Below, in pieces: positions 1 through 7,950 of a stretch of DNA of 64,000 nucleotides. The stretch is taken from the NCBI GenBank assembly GCA_044445965.1, contig JBIOEJ010000004.1:1-64000 (forward strand), written 5' to 3'. A model generated the notes under the pieces. The model ran no database searches. It worked only from the letters and a program-made list of their open reading frames with translations, and had not been told where the DNA came from. This DNA comes from GAS188 sp044445965 (GTDB lineage: Bacteria; Pseudomonadota; Alphaproteobacteria; Rhizobiales; Beijerinckiaceae). The position numbers were made by a program, and so were the translations under genes. Within the stretch, counting starts at the first letter, position 1. The number at the start of each line of letters is the position of its first letter.

Positions 1-1
1 C

Positions 2-88
2 CTGATGGAGATCAACTACGTCCATCCGAGCTGGCGCGACCGCGATCAGCTCTCCTTCCCGGATAGGGCGGTCGTCGTCGCGCGGTGA
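2..88 (+). CDS. C-terminal end of an unidentified protein (partial)
   Basis: An open frame enters from the left edge and stops at TGA 86-88, giving 28 residues that end DRAVVVAR. The composition (tryptophan, tyrosine, acidic and basic residues mixed) and GC-rich third positions look like real coding sequence rather than a shadow frame. Too little is present to name a family. It is followed by a GC-rich inverted repeat that could end its transcript. Confidence 0.35.
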   Translation: MMEINYVHPSWRDRDQLSFPDRAVVVAR

Positions 89-102
89 GGCGCGAGGGTC
101 AG

Positions 103-139
103 AGCCCGGCGCCGGGAAGAGTCAATTCGCTGCCGGGCT
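103..139 (+). terminator. GC-rich inverted repeat after the first partial gene
   Basis: AGCCCGGC (103-110) is repeated inverted as GCCGGGCT (132-139), and the left arm also sits in the perfect palindrome CCCGGCGCCGGG (105-116). It lies just downstream of the stop at 88, so a role as transcription end is plausible. No T-run follows, so an intrinsic terminator is not demonstrated. Confidence 0.3.
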
Positions 140-301
140 GTTGCTGAAACGAGATCGGGCAGGTCGAGATGGACCTAGATGAACAGGTGGGCGGGATCGT
201 CCGAATCACAAATCCAGAACCAACATTTGATCTGGGTCACGGCAAACCGTCGGATTTGCGCTTAGTTTTTTCTTACGTGATGAAACGAGACGGTGAATAT
301 C

Positions 302-577
302 ATGATGGAAGTACGAAAAGTCTGGTCGGTCGACCTGTCCCGCCGGCGCTTGTTGCAGCGGGCAGCAAGTGTCGCGGGAGCTGTCGCCATTCTCAGCGTG
401 GGCGTGAATGAGGCGATGGCGGGCAAGTTGCCACAAGCGGCGGTCGGGTATCGACCTTCGCCGAACGGTAGCCAGCAATGCGATAATTGTCGGCTGTTTC
501 AGGCGTCAAATGCCTGCAAGAGCGTCGACGGCACCATCAGTCCGAAGGGCTGGTGCAAAATCTACGTGAAAGCCTGA
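302..577 (+). CDS. High-potential iron-sulfur protein (HiPIP), Tat-exported
   Basis: A small periplasmic electron carrier of about 91 residues. Residues 13-18 (SRRRLL) followed by an alanine-rich stretch form a twin-arginine signal, with likely cleavage after AMA at residue 40, as expected for a cofactor-bearing protein exported folded. The mature part carries the HiPIP cysteine pattern C60-x2-C63-x8-C72-x12-C85, with Trp84 before the last Cys, which would hold a 4Fe-4S cluster. ATG 302 and ATG 305 are both possible starts; an in-frame GTG lies at 293. A damaged second copy of this gene lies at 2699-2902. The cupin and di-heme peroxidase genes follow on the same strand, so it may pass electrons to the peroxidase (inference). 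Confidence 0.85.
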   Translation: MMEVRKVWSVDLSRRRLLQRAASVAGAVAILSVGVNEAMAGKLPQAAVGYRPSPNGSQQCDNCRLFQASNACKSVDGTISPKGWCKIYVKA

Positions 578-668
578 AGCCACCGGGACAAGGGGAGGGG
601 GTTACCAGCGTCGTCTCGGCGCGCGACCTCTCCCCCCCGTGCCTCTGTGGCATTCAATGGGCGCGGTC

Positions 669-1091
669 ATGAATTTGCAGGGCTGGATTCTGGGCCTTTC
701 GGCAACAGCTGCGAGCCTCGGCTTGGCTTCAGCTCAGCAGATCCCGGACCCACTCGCGAATCAGGAAGAGATCGTAAGACGTACGTCGAATACCTGGAAC
801 AAGCCGTTCCATTTCCCTCAGAAGGTTCCCGAGGTAACTGCCAGCATCATCGAATACCCGCCGGGAGCTGGAGGCCTTCGCCACACGAGCCCGTACTCGC
901 GTTACATCTACGTCCTGGAAGGCACCTTGACGTTTGATCTCGGCGGCGGCAGCCTGGTTGACTTCCAGGCCGGAAGCTTGATCCTCAGCGGAAGTACATG
1001 GTTGACGCTCAAGAATAACGGGGTTGTCCCGGCGAAAGCGCTAGTAATCGACCAAACCGAAGTTGGCGAGTCCAATTCGGTTCCGAAATAG
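669..1091 (+). CDS. Secreted cupin-domain protein
   Basis: A protein of about 140 residues with an N-terminal signal peptide (cleavage near ASA-QQ, residues 21-24). A single small beta-barrel of the cupin superfamily follows: the first motif is recognisable around residues 64-85 (PPGAGG, His72, Glu84, VLEG) and the second around 100-115 (FQAGS then STW). The usual second histidine of HxH and the histidine of motif 2 are missing, so metal binding is doubtful. ATG 669 is preferred over earlier in-frame codons because it places the signal peptide at the N-terminus. It sits between the HiPIP and the di-heme peroxidase genes on the same strand. The substrate is unknown. Confidence 0.7.
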   Translation: MNLQGWILGLSATAASLGLASAQQIPDPLANQEEIVRRTSNTWNKPFHFPQKVPEVTASIIEYPPGAGGLRHTSPYSRYIYVLEGTLTFDLGGGSLVDFQAGSLILSGSTWLTLKNNGVVPAKALVIDQTEVGESNSVPK

Positions 1092-1125
1092 AGGCACTTA
1101 TACCGGCTCAGTTGCGGCGGGATAC

Positions 1126-2409
1126 ATGGGACAAGGCGCAGGAGAGAACGCCAAAACGCCTTGGCGCGCGACGGGGGTCGGCGTAGTATTGCTCTTGGCT
1201 TTCGGCAACGCTTCTGGTGCCCAGGAAACCGCGCTGACGCCGCAAGAGACGGCGGTGGCATTGACTCTTTCTCCACTTGCTCCACCGGCACACGATCCGA
1301 CCAACGCGGTATCTGGCCAGTGCGGGGCAATCGATTTTGGCAGAAATTTATTCTTCGACTTGAGGCTTTCGCGCGACAACAACCGCTCCTGCGCCACTTG
1401 TCACATACCCCAGGAGGGTTTGGCGGATGGCCGCGCGGTGGCCGCCGCGCCAAGCCTTCTGCGAAACACTCCATCCCTTTGGAACGTAGCGCATAACCGC
1501 TGGTTCTTCTGGGACGGCCGGGCCGACAGCCTGTGGGCACAGGCCGCCGGTCCGATCGAAGCCGCAGCGGAACTCAATCTTGACCGCAGGGAGCTTGCCC
1601 GCCGCGTCGCGACAGAGCCGGACCTCAGACGAGAATACGAAGCGCTGTTCGGTACGCTGCCGAACTTGATTGCCTCGTCCGACGGTTCGCATGCTGCCGA
1701 TACTGCCTGGGAGGCAATGCCTTGGGCGAGCCGTGCAATCGCTACCGAAATCTTGGTGAACGTTGCGAAGGCTATCGCGGCCTTCGAGGAAACGCTTACC
1801 AGCGCCGATGCGCCCTTCGATAGGTTTGTCCGTTCTCTTCGTCTTGAAGAGCAGGCCGGGTCAAACGCGCTCCCGGCGTCGGCATTGCGCGGGCTCAAGG
1901 TATTCGTCGGCCGCGGGCAATGTTATCAATGTCACGACGGTCCGAATTTTTCGGATGGCGAGTTTCATAACATGATGGCGCTCCCTGAGGATGGCGATGC
2001 GCAGGATCCTGGACGCTATCGCGGCCTGGAATTGCTTGATGCCAGCGAGATGCGTGCAGACGGTCGATTCAGCTCCAGCCGAGATCGTGATCGTATCGCC
2101 AAGCTGAAGGCCGCCATCCGAGGTGAGTTCACGCGAGGTCAGTTCAAGACACCATCCCTGCGCAACGTCGCTGACCGGACGGCATTCTTGCACCACGGCC
2201 AGATGCTAACGCTCAAAGGTGCGGTCGCTCGCTATTCGTCGCTTCGAGCTCGTGCGCGCGAAGACGCTCGCGCCGATCCTGTCGTGAGCACCATAGAAGT
2301 CTTTCCGCAAGATACAGAGGATCTGGTAGCGTTCCTCCAAACGCTGACGGATACGTCTCGGCTCAATACGATCTGGGACGATTGCTCTGCCTCGCCACCT
2401 GGCCAATGA
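1126..2409 (+). CDS. Di-heme cytochrome c peroxidase / MauG family protein
   Basis: A periplasmic enzyme of about 427 residues. A signal peptide (residues about 14-33) precedes two covalent heme sites: CATCH at 89-93 and CYQCH at 266-270. The lines RNTPSLWN (113-120) and, near the C-terminus, FKTPSLRNV with HHG are typical of the di-heme peroxidase/MauG family, which reduces hydrogen peroxide or uses it to oxidise protein or small-molecule partners. ATG 1126 is chosen because it gives a clean signal peptide and avoids overlap with the cupin gene that ends at 1091; an in-frame TTG at 1063 is less likely. The physiological electron donor could be the HiPIP encoded upstream (inference). It cannot be assigned to CcpA or MauG subtypes by eye. 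Confidence 0.85.
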   Translation: MGQGAGENAKTPWRATGVGVVLLLAFGNASGAQETALTPQETAVALTLSPLAPPAHDPTNAVSGQCGAIDFGRNLFFDLRLSRDNNRSCATCHIPQEGLADGRAVAAAPSLLRNTPSLWNVAHNRWFFWDGRADSLWAQAAGPIEAAAELNLDRRELARRVATEPDLRREYEALFGTLPNLIASSDGSHAADTAWEAMPWASRAIATEILVNVAKAIAAFEETLTSADAPFDRFVRSLRLEEQAGSNALPASALRGLKVFVGRGQCYQCHDGPNFSDGEFHNMMALPEDGDAQDPGRYRGLELLDASEMRADGRFSSSRDRDRIAKLKAAIRGEFTRGQFKTPSLRNVADRTAFLHHGQMLTLKGAVARYSSLRARAREDARADPVVSTIEVFPQDTEDLVAFLQTLTDTSRLNTIWDDCSASPPGQ

Positions 2410-2698
2410 GGGAACGCCGATCAAGGAGATCGTCCGACGGACCGACCAAAGCCGAAATACCATCCGGCAGGTTGTTCTTGGTGCCGGACGGGCGCGTGGG
2501 CGGCCGCTTCCACCCTCTCAAGCGAGAAGCCGATGCGCGCTGATTGGATCGGATAGTCCCACGTGACCGCAGAGAGAATCATGGCCAGTCGGCCAGGATT
2601 GCCGGCAGGAAGCGGTCGACGCTACGAAAGCACGGGGAGACGCCTCGGGCGCCGAGCCGACGACGCCGGAACGCCCCTCGCCTTCGTGCCAGTCGGCT

Positions 2699-2902
2699 TC
2701 AGGCTTTCACGTAGATTTTGCACCAAGCCTTGCCGTTGATGATACCATCGACGCTTCTGCATGCGTTCGGCGCCTCGAAGAGCCTACAATTGGCACAGCT
2801 CTGGCCGCCCTTCGGCGAGCTCTGATAGCCGACCGCCGGCGATGGCGGGCAAGATTCCGCAAGCCGGCGGTCGGAACGCTGGCGGACGGGTCGGGGCAGC
2901 GG
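2699..2902 (-). pseudogene. Remnant of a second HiPIP gene, with a small internal inversion
   Basis: On the minus strand the last 46 codons before TGA (2701-2699) read as a HiPIP C-terminus with all four cluster cysteines (SCANC, NAC, WC), closely matching the gene at 302-577; the final 27 nt and 4 nt beyond are identical. Upstream the frame loses the match and meets TAA at 2905-2903 with no ATG, GTG or TTG. The missing piece, encoding AMAGKIPQA, is present at 2838-2863 but on the opposite strand, between the 11-bp inverted repeats at 2829-2839 and 2864-2874. Restoring it would still leave one extra base. It is therefore read as a decayed duplicate. The Tat signal region is not recognisable. 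Confidence 0.75.
2829..2874. repeat. 11-bp inverted repeat flanking a flipped 24-bp segment
   Basis: CCGACCGCCGG (2829-2839) and CCGGCGGTCGG (2864-2874) are perfect inverted repeats around a 24-bp spacer. The plus-strand segment starting at 2838 matches the intact HiPIP gene at 412-427 for 16 consecutive bases and continues to match with a few changes, while the flanking homology on the left is on the minus strand. The simplest reading is an inversion of the spacer between the two arms. Confidence 0.7.
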
Positions 2903-2914
2903 TTACAATCCGGC

Positions 2915-4174
2915 ATGATCGATTCGGCCCTCGATACGCTTCCCCTGTTCGAGCGGGTTGCCGCCCTCCCGGCATCCGTAAGCGATGGAGCGCTTGTGGC
3001 TTTCGCCGATCAGGTCCGAAATTTCAACGAGCTCGGTCGGCCTTCGGTCGAGTTGCGGGAAGGCCCCATCCCTTACCTGATCAACGAATTCTGGACCTCG
3101 GGCCAGCGCCGAGCCCATTCGATCCATGAAGTGAGCTACCGGGCTTGCTTCAAGCCGCAGTTGCCAGAGTTCTTCATCAAGCGTCTGACGAAGCCCGGTG
3201 ACGCAGTCTACGATCCGTTCATGGGGCGGGGGACCACTCCCGTCCAGGCGGCTCTCATGGGCCGCCAGCCGATGGGCAACGACATCAACCCCTTGAGCGT
3301 CCTGCTCACCCGTCCCCGATTGCAACCACCGGCGGCGAGCGAGGTCGCCCGCAGGCTGGATGAGATCGGCTGGGACGAAAGAGAGGTCGAGCATCCCGAG
3401 CTGCTCGCCTTCTACAGCCCCCGGACCTTGCGCCACGTCTGCGCGCTGCGCCGTCGGCTCATCGAACGCGCTCCGTTGGGCGGCAGTCCCGACCCGGTCG
3501 ACGACTGGATCAGGATGGTGGCGATCAATCGGCTGACCGGCCATTCACCGGGCTTCTTCTCCGTCTACACGCTGCCGCCGAACCAAGCCGTGTCCGCTCG
3601 GTCGCAACGCAAGATCAATGAAAGGAGGGGCCAGACCCCGCCGGACCGCGACGTCAAGAAGCTGATCTTGAGGAAGACCGCATCGCTCTTGAACGACGGA
3701 CCCATGGCGTGCCACCCGCCGCCGCTGCTGACCACCGGCATGGCGCAGTCGACACAAGCGATCCCGAGCGGCTCGGTCCAGCTGGTCGTCACCTCCCCGC
3801 CATTCCTCGACATCGTGCAATACGCCGAGGACAACTGGCTCAGGAGCTGGTTCGCCGGTATCGACGCGGCCAGGGTGGCCATCGCGCACCACAGGACCGA
3901 AGCGGGCTGGCAGAGCATGATCCGCGACACGCTGGGCGAGCTGGCGCGGCTCGTGCGGCCCCGCGGATACGTGGCCTTCGAGGTCGGCGAGGTCCGTGGC
4001 GGCAAGGTCCTTCTTGAACGCCTCGTGTGGGAGGCCGCCCAAGGACTCCCCTTCGACCGCCTGTTCGTGATGGTGAACCAACAGGAATTCACCAAGACGG
4101 CGAACTGCTGGGGCGTCAGGAACAACGCTAAGGGGACCAATACCAACAGGATCGTCGTCCTGCGCCGGCATTGA
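2915..4174 (+). CDS. Site-specific DNA methyltransferase (amino-methyltransferase type)
   Basis: A 419-residue S-adenosylmethionine-dependent DNA methyltransferase. The cofactor-binding motif DPFMGRGTT is at 100-108 with GNDINP at 121-126, and the catalytic TSPPF is at 293-297. A cofactor motif preceding the SPPF/DPPY-like motif is one of the permuted orders found among N4-cytosine and N6-adenine enzymes; the TSPP form is common in N4-cytosine enzymes but does not prove the base modified. No restriction endonuclease or specificity subunit is visible beside it, so it looks like an orphan modification gene in an accessory patch. The gene starts at ATG 2915, 13 bp from the HiPIP remnant. A perfect 12-bp hairpin lies about 60 bp after its stop. 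Confidence 0.8.
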   Translation: MIDSALDTLPLFERVAALPASVSDGALVAFADQVRNFNELGRPSVELREGPIPYLINEFWTSGQRRAHSIHEVSYRACFKPQLPEFFIKRLTKPGDAVYDPFMGRGTTPVQAALMGRQPMGNDINPLSVLLTRPRLQPPAASEVARRLDEIGWDEREVEHPELLAFYSPRTLRHVCALRRRLIERAPLGGSPDPVDDWIRMVAINRLTGHSPGFFSVYTLPPNQAVSARSQRKINERRGQTPPDRDVKKLILRKTASLLNDGPMACHPPPLLTTGMAQSTQAIPSGSVQLVVTSPPFLDIVQYAEDNWLRSWFAGIDAARVAIAHHRTEAGWQSMIRDTLGELARLVRPRGYVAFEVGEVRGGKVLLERLVWEAAQGLPFDRLFVMVNQQEFTKTANCWGVRNNAKGTNTNRIVVLRRH

Positions 4175-4710
4175 GGTTGTCGCTCGATTCGGCAGCCCGT
4201 CGCTGCGGTCGAGAGGCCGCACCTGTCGACACGGGTAGTGGGTACGGACCCACTACCCGACACGGCTTGGACTCCGGGTTAACGACATTTTATTTGGATA
4301 GTGCCCTTTCCCGAGACGAGCGACAGCCGTGAGCGGCCTCGGATCATCGTCATTGCGCTAGGGTGGCAGCCGCCGAGCATCCTTCTTTGACGCGCACCCC
4401 CGGTCGCCCGGCGCCGCCCGCATACGCCAGACGAAGTTGCATCGTCCTCTTGCAATCCGATGATATGCCGCTCGCGCCCCCATTTGTGCCCTGACTCGCA
4501 AGCAGAGGCGCAACCCGACCCGCTCGATAAGAGCGGCACTTCCCGCCGCACTGCCTCATCTGCCCACGTTCAAACAGCCTGGCTTGGGAAATATAGGCCT
4601 TGCTTTGACTGGCGCGAACAATGGTTTTGTCTTCCGCAATCACAATTCGACATATGTGAGTGGCGGTGCCATGCTGAAGCTTGCCTATCCGGACAGGCAG
4701 GTAGCCCATA
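4175..4710. other. Gene-free stretch between methyltransferase and truncated O-methyltransferase
   Basis: Apart from the hairpin at 4232-4259 I see no gene supported by codon pattern or family similarity here. The open frames present are short and mutually overlapping. An AT-richer patch around 4280-4305 could carry a promoter, but no clear -35/-10 pair is visible. Confidence 0.5.
4232..4259. repeat. Perfect 12-bp hairpin with ACGG loop
   Basis: CGGGTAGTGGGT (4232-4243), a 4-base loop ACGG, and ACCCACTACCCG (4248-4259) form a perfect stem. The short word CGACAC flanks it on both sides. It is placed to end the methyltransferase transcript, but no T-run follows, so it could equally be a protein-binding site or a mobile-element scar. 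Confidence 0.6.
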
Positions 4711-5226
4711 ATGACCGATCCTCGCCGGCACTCCTCGCCCGAGCCCCTTCCGCCCCAGGTCCAGTTGACCCAGATGGGGACCGCCACCTGGGTCTCAAGG
4801 GTGGTCTATGCGGCGGCTGAATTAGGACTGGCTGATCACCTCGGGGCGGGGGCCAGGAGTGCCAAGGAACTCGCGGGTCCCATGGGGGCCGGTGACTTCT
4901 TCGAAACCGTGCCGCTCAGCGGCGATGCCTACGTCCTGTCGCACATCATCCATGACTGGAGCGAAGATCGCTGTCTCATGATCCTCGCACATGTCCGCAA
5001 GGCCATGAAGCCGGACGGCCGCCTGCTCATCGTCGAGATGGTGCTCCCCCCAGGCGACGCGCCACATCCGGGAAAGATGCTGGACATGGTAATGCTCCTG
5101 CTGCCGGGCGGCCAGGAGCGGACGGAAGCCGAATACCGCGCTCTTCTCGCCAAGGCTGGTTTCCAACTCACGCGAGTCGTGCCCACTGAATCAGCGGTGA
5201 GTGTAGTGGAGGCGGTTCTGGCCTAA
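4711..5226 (+). pseudogene. O-methyltransferase (COMT-like) with a large in-frame internal deletion
   Basis: The 171-residue product joins the two ends of a family that normally runs to about 330-350 residues. Residues 18-55 match the N-terminal dimerisation helices (QLTQM to AKELA), and residues 61-170 match the C-terminal part (GDFFETVP, GDAYVLSHIIHDW with the catalytic-type HDW, then GGQERTEAEYRALL and AGF). The middle, including the winged-helix portion and the glycine-rich SAM-binding motif I (DVGGG type), is absent; the junction is near residues 55-61. The frame stays open, so the deletion removed a multiple of three bases. Loss of the cofactor motif makes activity unlikely. Nothing around it points to a natural-product pathway. 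Confidence 0.75.
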
Positions 5227-5274
5227 GCGAAAGGCACGGCCCCGTGCCCGGTCGGCCTTTGGAGAACGTCTGCG

Positions 5275-7068
5275 ATGGGTGAGGTTCGAAAACTGGCGGC
5301 AATCCTGGCCGCCGACGTGGTCGGGTACAGCCGGCTCGCCAGCGCAGACGAGGATCGCACCCTGGCGCGGTTGCGCGCGCTGCGCAGCGACCTGATCGAC
5401 CCCACGATCGCCGTGCACAAGGGGCGCGTGGTGAAGCGTACCGGCGATGGAATTCTCATCGAGTTTCGCAGCGTGGTCGACGCCGTGCGCTGCGCCATCG
5501 AGGTGCAGAACGGCATGGTCGAGCGCAATGTCGGTCTGCCACCCGAGCGCCGCATCGAGTTTCGCGTCGGCATCCATCTCGGCGACGTGGTCGAGGAGAG
5601 CGACGGCGACCTGATGGGCGACGGCGTCAATATCGCCTCGCGATTGGAGGGCGTCGCCGCGCCGGGCGCCATCTGCCTGTCCGAGGACGCTTATCGCCAG
5701 GTGAAGGCGAGGCTCGACCTCTCGGTCACCGATCTCGGCCAAACCCAGCTCAAGAACATAGCCGAGCCGCTGCGGATCTATTCGCTGGAGGTCGGTCTCG
5801 CTGCAAAGGCGGCATCCGCTCCGCGAGCGGCGCCCGTTGCGCCGGCGGCATCCGGCGCAACCATGGCGCAGCCGGACAAGCCGTCGATCGCGGTTCTGCC
5901 GTTCGTCAACATGTCGGGCGATCCCGAACAGGAGTACTTCGCCGATGGGATGGTGGAGGACATCATCACCGCCCTTTCGAGGTTCAGTCAGCTCTTCGTG
6001 ATCGCCCGGAATTCAAGCTTCACCTACAAGGGCCGTGCGGTGGACGTGCGCCAGGCCGCCAAGGAGTTGGGCGTGCGTTACGTTCTGGAAGGCAGCGTGC
6101 GCAAGTCAGGAAACCGGTTGCGCATCACGGGCCAGTTGGTCGACGCCTTGACTGGCAGCCATCTCTGGGCGGACAGGTTCGATGGTGGCCTCGAGGACGT
6201 TTTCGATCTTCAAGACAAGATCACCGAAAGCGTCGTCGGAGCGATCGAACCGACCTTGCGCAAGGCGGAAATCGAACGGGCACGACGCAAGCCGGTGGAG
6301 AATCTCAACGCTTATGATCACTATCTGCGGGCGTTGCCGCATGTTTACGCCTTTCGTCCTGATGAAAACCTCAAGGGGCTGGAACTGCTCCTGAAGGCCA
6401 TCGATTTTGACCCGGCTTTTGCACCAGCTCTTGCTTATGCCGCATGGTGCATCGAGCAACGTTTGACGCGGGGATGGTCGCCATTCGGTCGAGACGATGC
6501 AGGGACGGCCATTGCGCTCTCCCGTCGCGCGCTCGCGGCCGGCGGCGATGACGCAACGACCCTGGTCATCGCCGGCTTTGTTCTGGTGATGGTCGGGAGG
6601 GACTACGACACGGGCCTCGACGCAGTGCGGAGAGCGCTTGAGCTCAACCCCGGTTCTGGGCTTGTCGCGCTACTCTCGAGTTTCGCGATGATTTTTGCCG
6701 GTAATCCCGAAGATGCGCTCATTCAGGCTGAGCGGGCGATGGCACTCAACCCATTGGACCCCGGCTTCTTCTTATATTTGACCTCGACTGGATATGGTCA
6801 TCTCTTGAGCGGCCGCCCGGAGCAGGCACTGGAGCTCGCTAGGCGATCGGCTGCTCTTTATTCGGATTGGGACTCGACTTATTGGCTGCTGGTGCCCGCC
6901 TATACGCAGCTTGACCGCCTGGGGGAGGCTCGAAAGGCTCTGGCCAAGCTTCTGACGCTCTCGCCCGGAATAACCGTTTCTGCGCTCCAGAAGCTGCTGC
7001 CGTTCAGAAATCCTTTGTCCCTGAACATGATCTTGGACGGCTTCCGGAAGGCGGGTCTGCCGGAATGA
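5275..7068 (+). CDS. Class III adenylate cyclase - TolB-like - TPR protein
   Basis: A 597-residue cytoplasmic multidomain protein. Residues 1-165 are a class III nucleotide cyclase catalytic domain: metal-binding Asp14 (AADVVGYS) and Asp58 (RTGDG), a lysine before the latter, and the transition-state pair in NIASRLEG. A proline/alanine linker leads to a TolB-like (FlgO-type) domain starting near residue 203 (IAVLPFVNMSGD, then YFADGMVEDI), followed by TPR-like helical repeats to the end (LNAYDHYLRAL, LNPLDPGF). This architecture is abundant in Hyphomicrobiales, where many paralogues coexist. It is likely to make cAMP in response to an unknown input sensed by the C-terminal half. ATG 5275 is followed by the classic RKLAAILAADVVGYS start. 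Confidence 0.9.
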   Translation: MGEVRKLAAILAADVVGYSRLASADEDRTLARLRALRSDLIDPTIAVHKGRVVKRTGDGILIEFRSVVDAVRCAIEVQNGMVERNVGLPPERRIEFRVGIHLGDVVEESDGDLMGDGVNIASRLEGVAAPGAICLSEDAYRQVKARLDLSVTDLGQTQLKNIAEPLRIYSLEVGLAAKAASAPRAAPVAPAASGATMAQPDKPSIAVLPFVNMSGDPEQEYFADGMVEDIITALSRFSQLFVIARNSSFTYKGRAVDVRQAAKELGVRYVLEGSVRKSGNRLRITGQLVDALTGSHLWADRFDGGLEDVFDLQDKITESVVGAIEPTLRKAEIERARRKPVENLNAYDHYLRALPHVYAFRPDENLKGLELLLKAIDFDPAFAPALAYAAWCIEQRLTRGWSPFGRDDAGTAIALSRRALAAGGDDATTLVIAGFVLVMVGRDYDTGLDAVRRALELNPGSGLVALLSSFAMIFAGNPEDALIQAERAMALNPLDPGFFLYLTSTGYGHLLSGRPEQALELARRSAALYSDWDSTYWLLVPAYTQLDRLGEARKALAKLLTLSPGITVSALQKLLPFRNPLSLNMILDGFRKAGLPE

Positions 7069-7383
7069 GCGGGCAAGTTGGGGAGCTAGCCAGCATTCGT
7101 CGCGGGTCCCCTCGCAAATGGGGCCAACGACCGGCGCTCTGAAACACCTGTCGAAGCCCTTCATGGACAACGAACCGGTCCCATGCTATTCTTCCCCTTA
7201 AGGGGGTGCACAGAGCGTGCGGAGCGCCTGTGGGAATAACCGGGCGGCGTTTTGAGGCGAGAGGTTAACTTATTGAAACTAAATAGTAAATATTTGAATT
7301 TGCCCTCCCAAATCAAACGCGTGAGTTCGGGAAGACGGCCAAGGCGATGCATCCCCTCGCGGCCTGCGCATGGATGACGAAGC
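7069..7383. other. Gene-free stretch with palindrome and AT-rich patch
   Basis: No gene seen. CCCCTTAAGGGG (about 7194-7206) is a palindrome, and an unusually AT-rich tract lies at about 7262-7308, in contrast to the GC-rich surroundings. The tract is a plausible promoter region for the DUF1697 gene that follows. Confidence 0.45.
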
Positions 7384-7922
7384 ATGGCCGTATTGATCTC
7401 GATGCTGCGCGGTATCAATGTCGGGGGCAACAAGCTGATCAAGATGGATGCGCTCAGGGCGCTATACGGATCGCTTGGATTGAAGCGCGTGCAAAGCCTT
7501 CTGCAGAGCGGCAATGTCGTCTTCGAAACGGCCCGCACCGATCAGGGCGAGTTGGCGAAGATCATAGAAGGCGCGATCGACAATTCGGCTTTCCTGTCAC
7601 GATCGTCTTGCGTTCCTCGGGCGAGCTGAGGGATGCCGTCGCCCGGATTCCATTCCCGGAATATCGGCAATGGAATCCGAGCCGGCTCCTCATCATGTTT
7701 CTGGCCCGCCGCCCGGAAGAGACGGCGAGAGCCCGCCTGGTGAGCCGGCTTGCCGGGCCGGAACGCCTTCATGCCGAAGGAAAGGAAGTCTACATCCACT
7801 ATTCGGACGGAATAGCGCGATCGCCGCTGACCAACGTTTTCATCGAGAAACAGCTCGATGTCGGCGGCACGGCCAGAAATCTGAATACGGTCATGAAACT
7901 GCTGGCGATCGCGTCGCCTTGA
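7384..7922 (+). pseudogene. DUF1697 family protein, broken by a one-base frameshift
   Basis: From ATG 7384 the first frame encodes the family start (SMLRGINVGG, then LQSGNVVFE) up to GAIDN at about 7583, then stops at 7629. The rest of the family continues in another frame from about 7584 (FGFPVTIVLRSSGEL, later VYIHYSDG and TARNLNTVMKLL) to TGA 7920-7922. Joined, the two parts give the usual length of about 180 residues. One missing base at 7582-7583 explains the break. The gene is either a recent pseudogene or carries a sequencing error. DUF1697 proteins have no firmly established function. Confidence 0.8.
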
Positions 7923-7950
7923 ACCTCGCTGATCGACGCGAGGCGGTTTC

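Noticed and set aside
4584..4820. Small plus-strand frame in the gap before the O-methyltransferase remnant
   Set aside because: No ribosome site or family similarity, and it overlaps the real start at 4711 in another frame.
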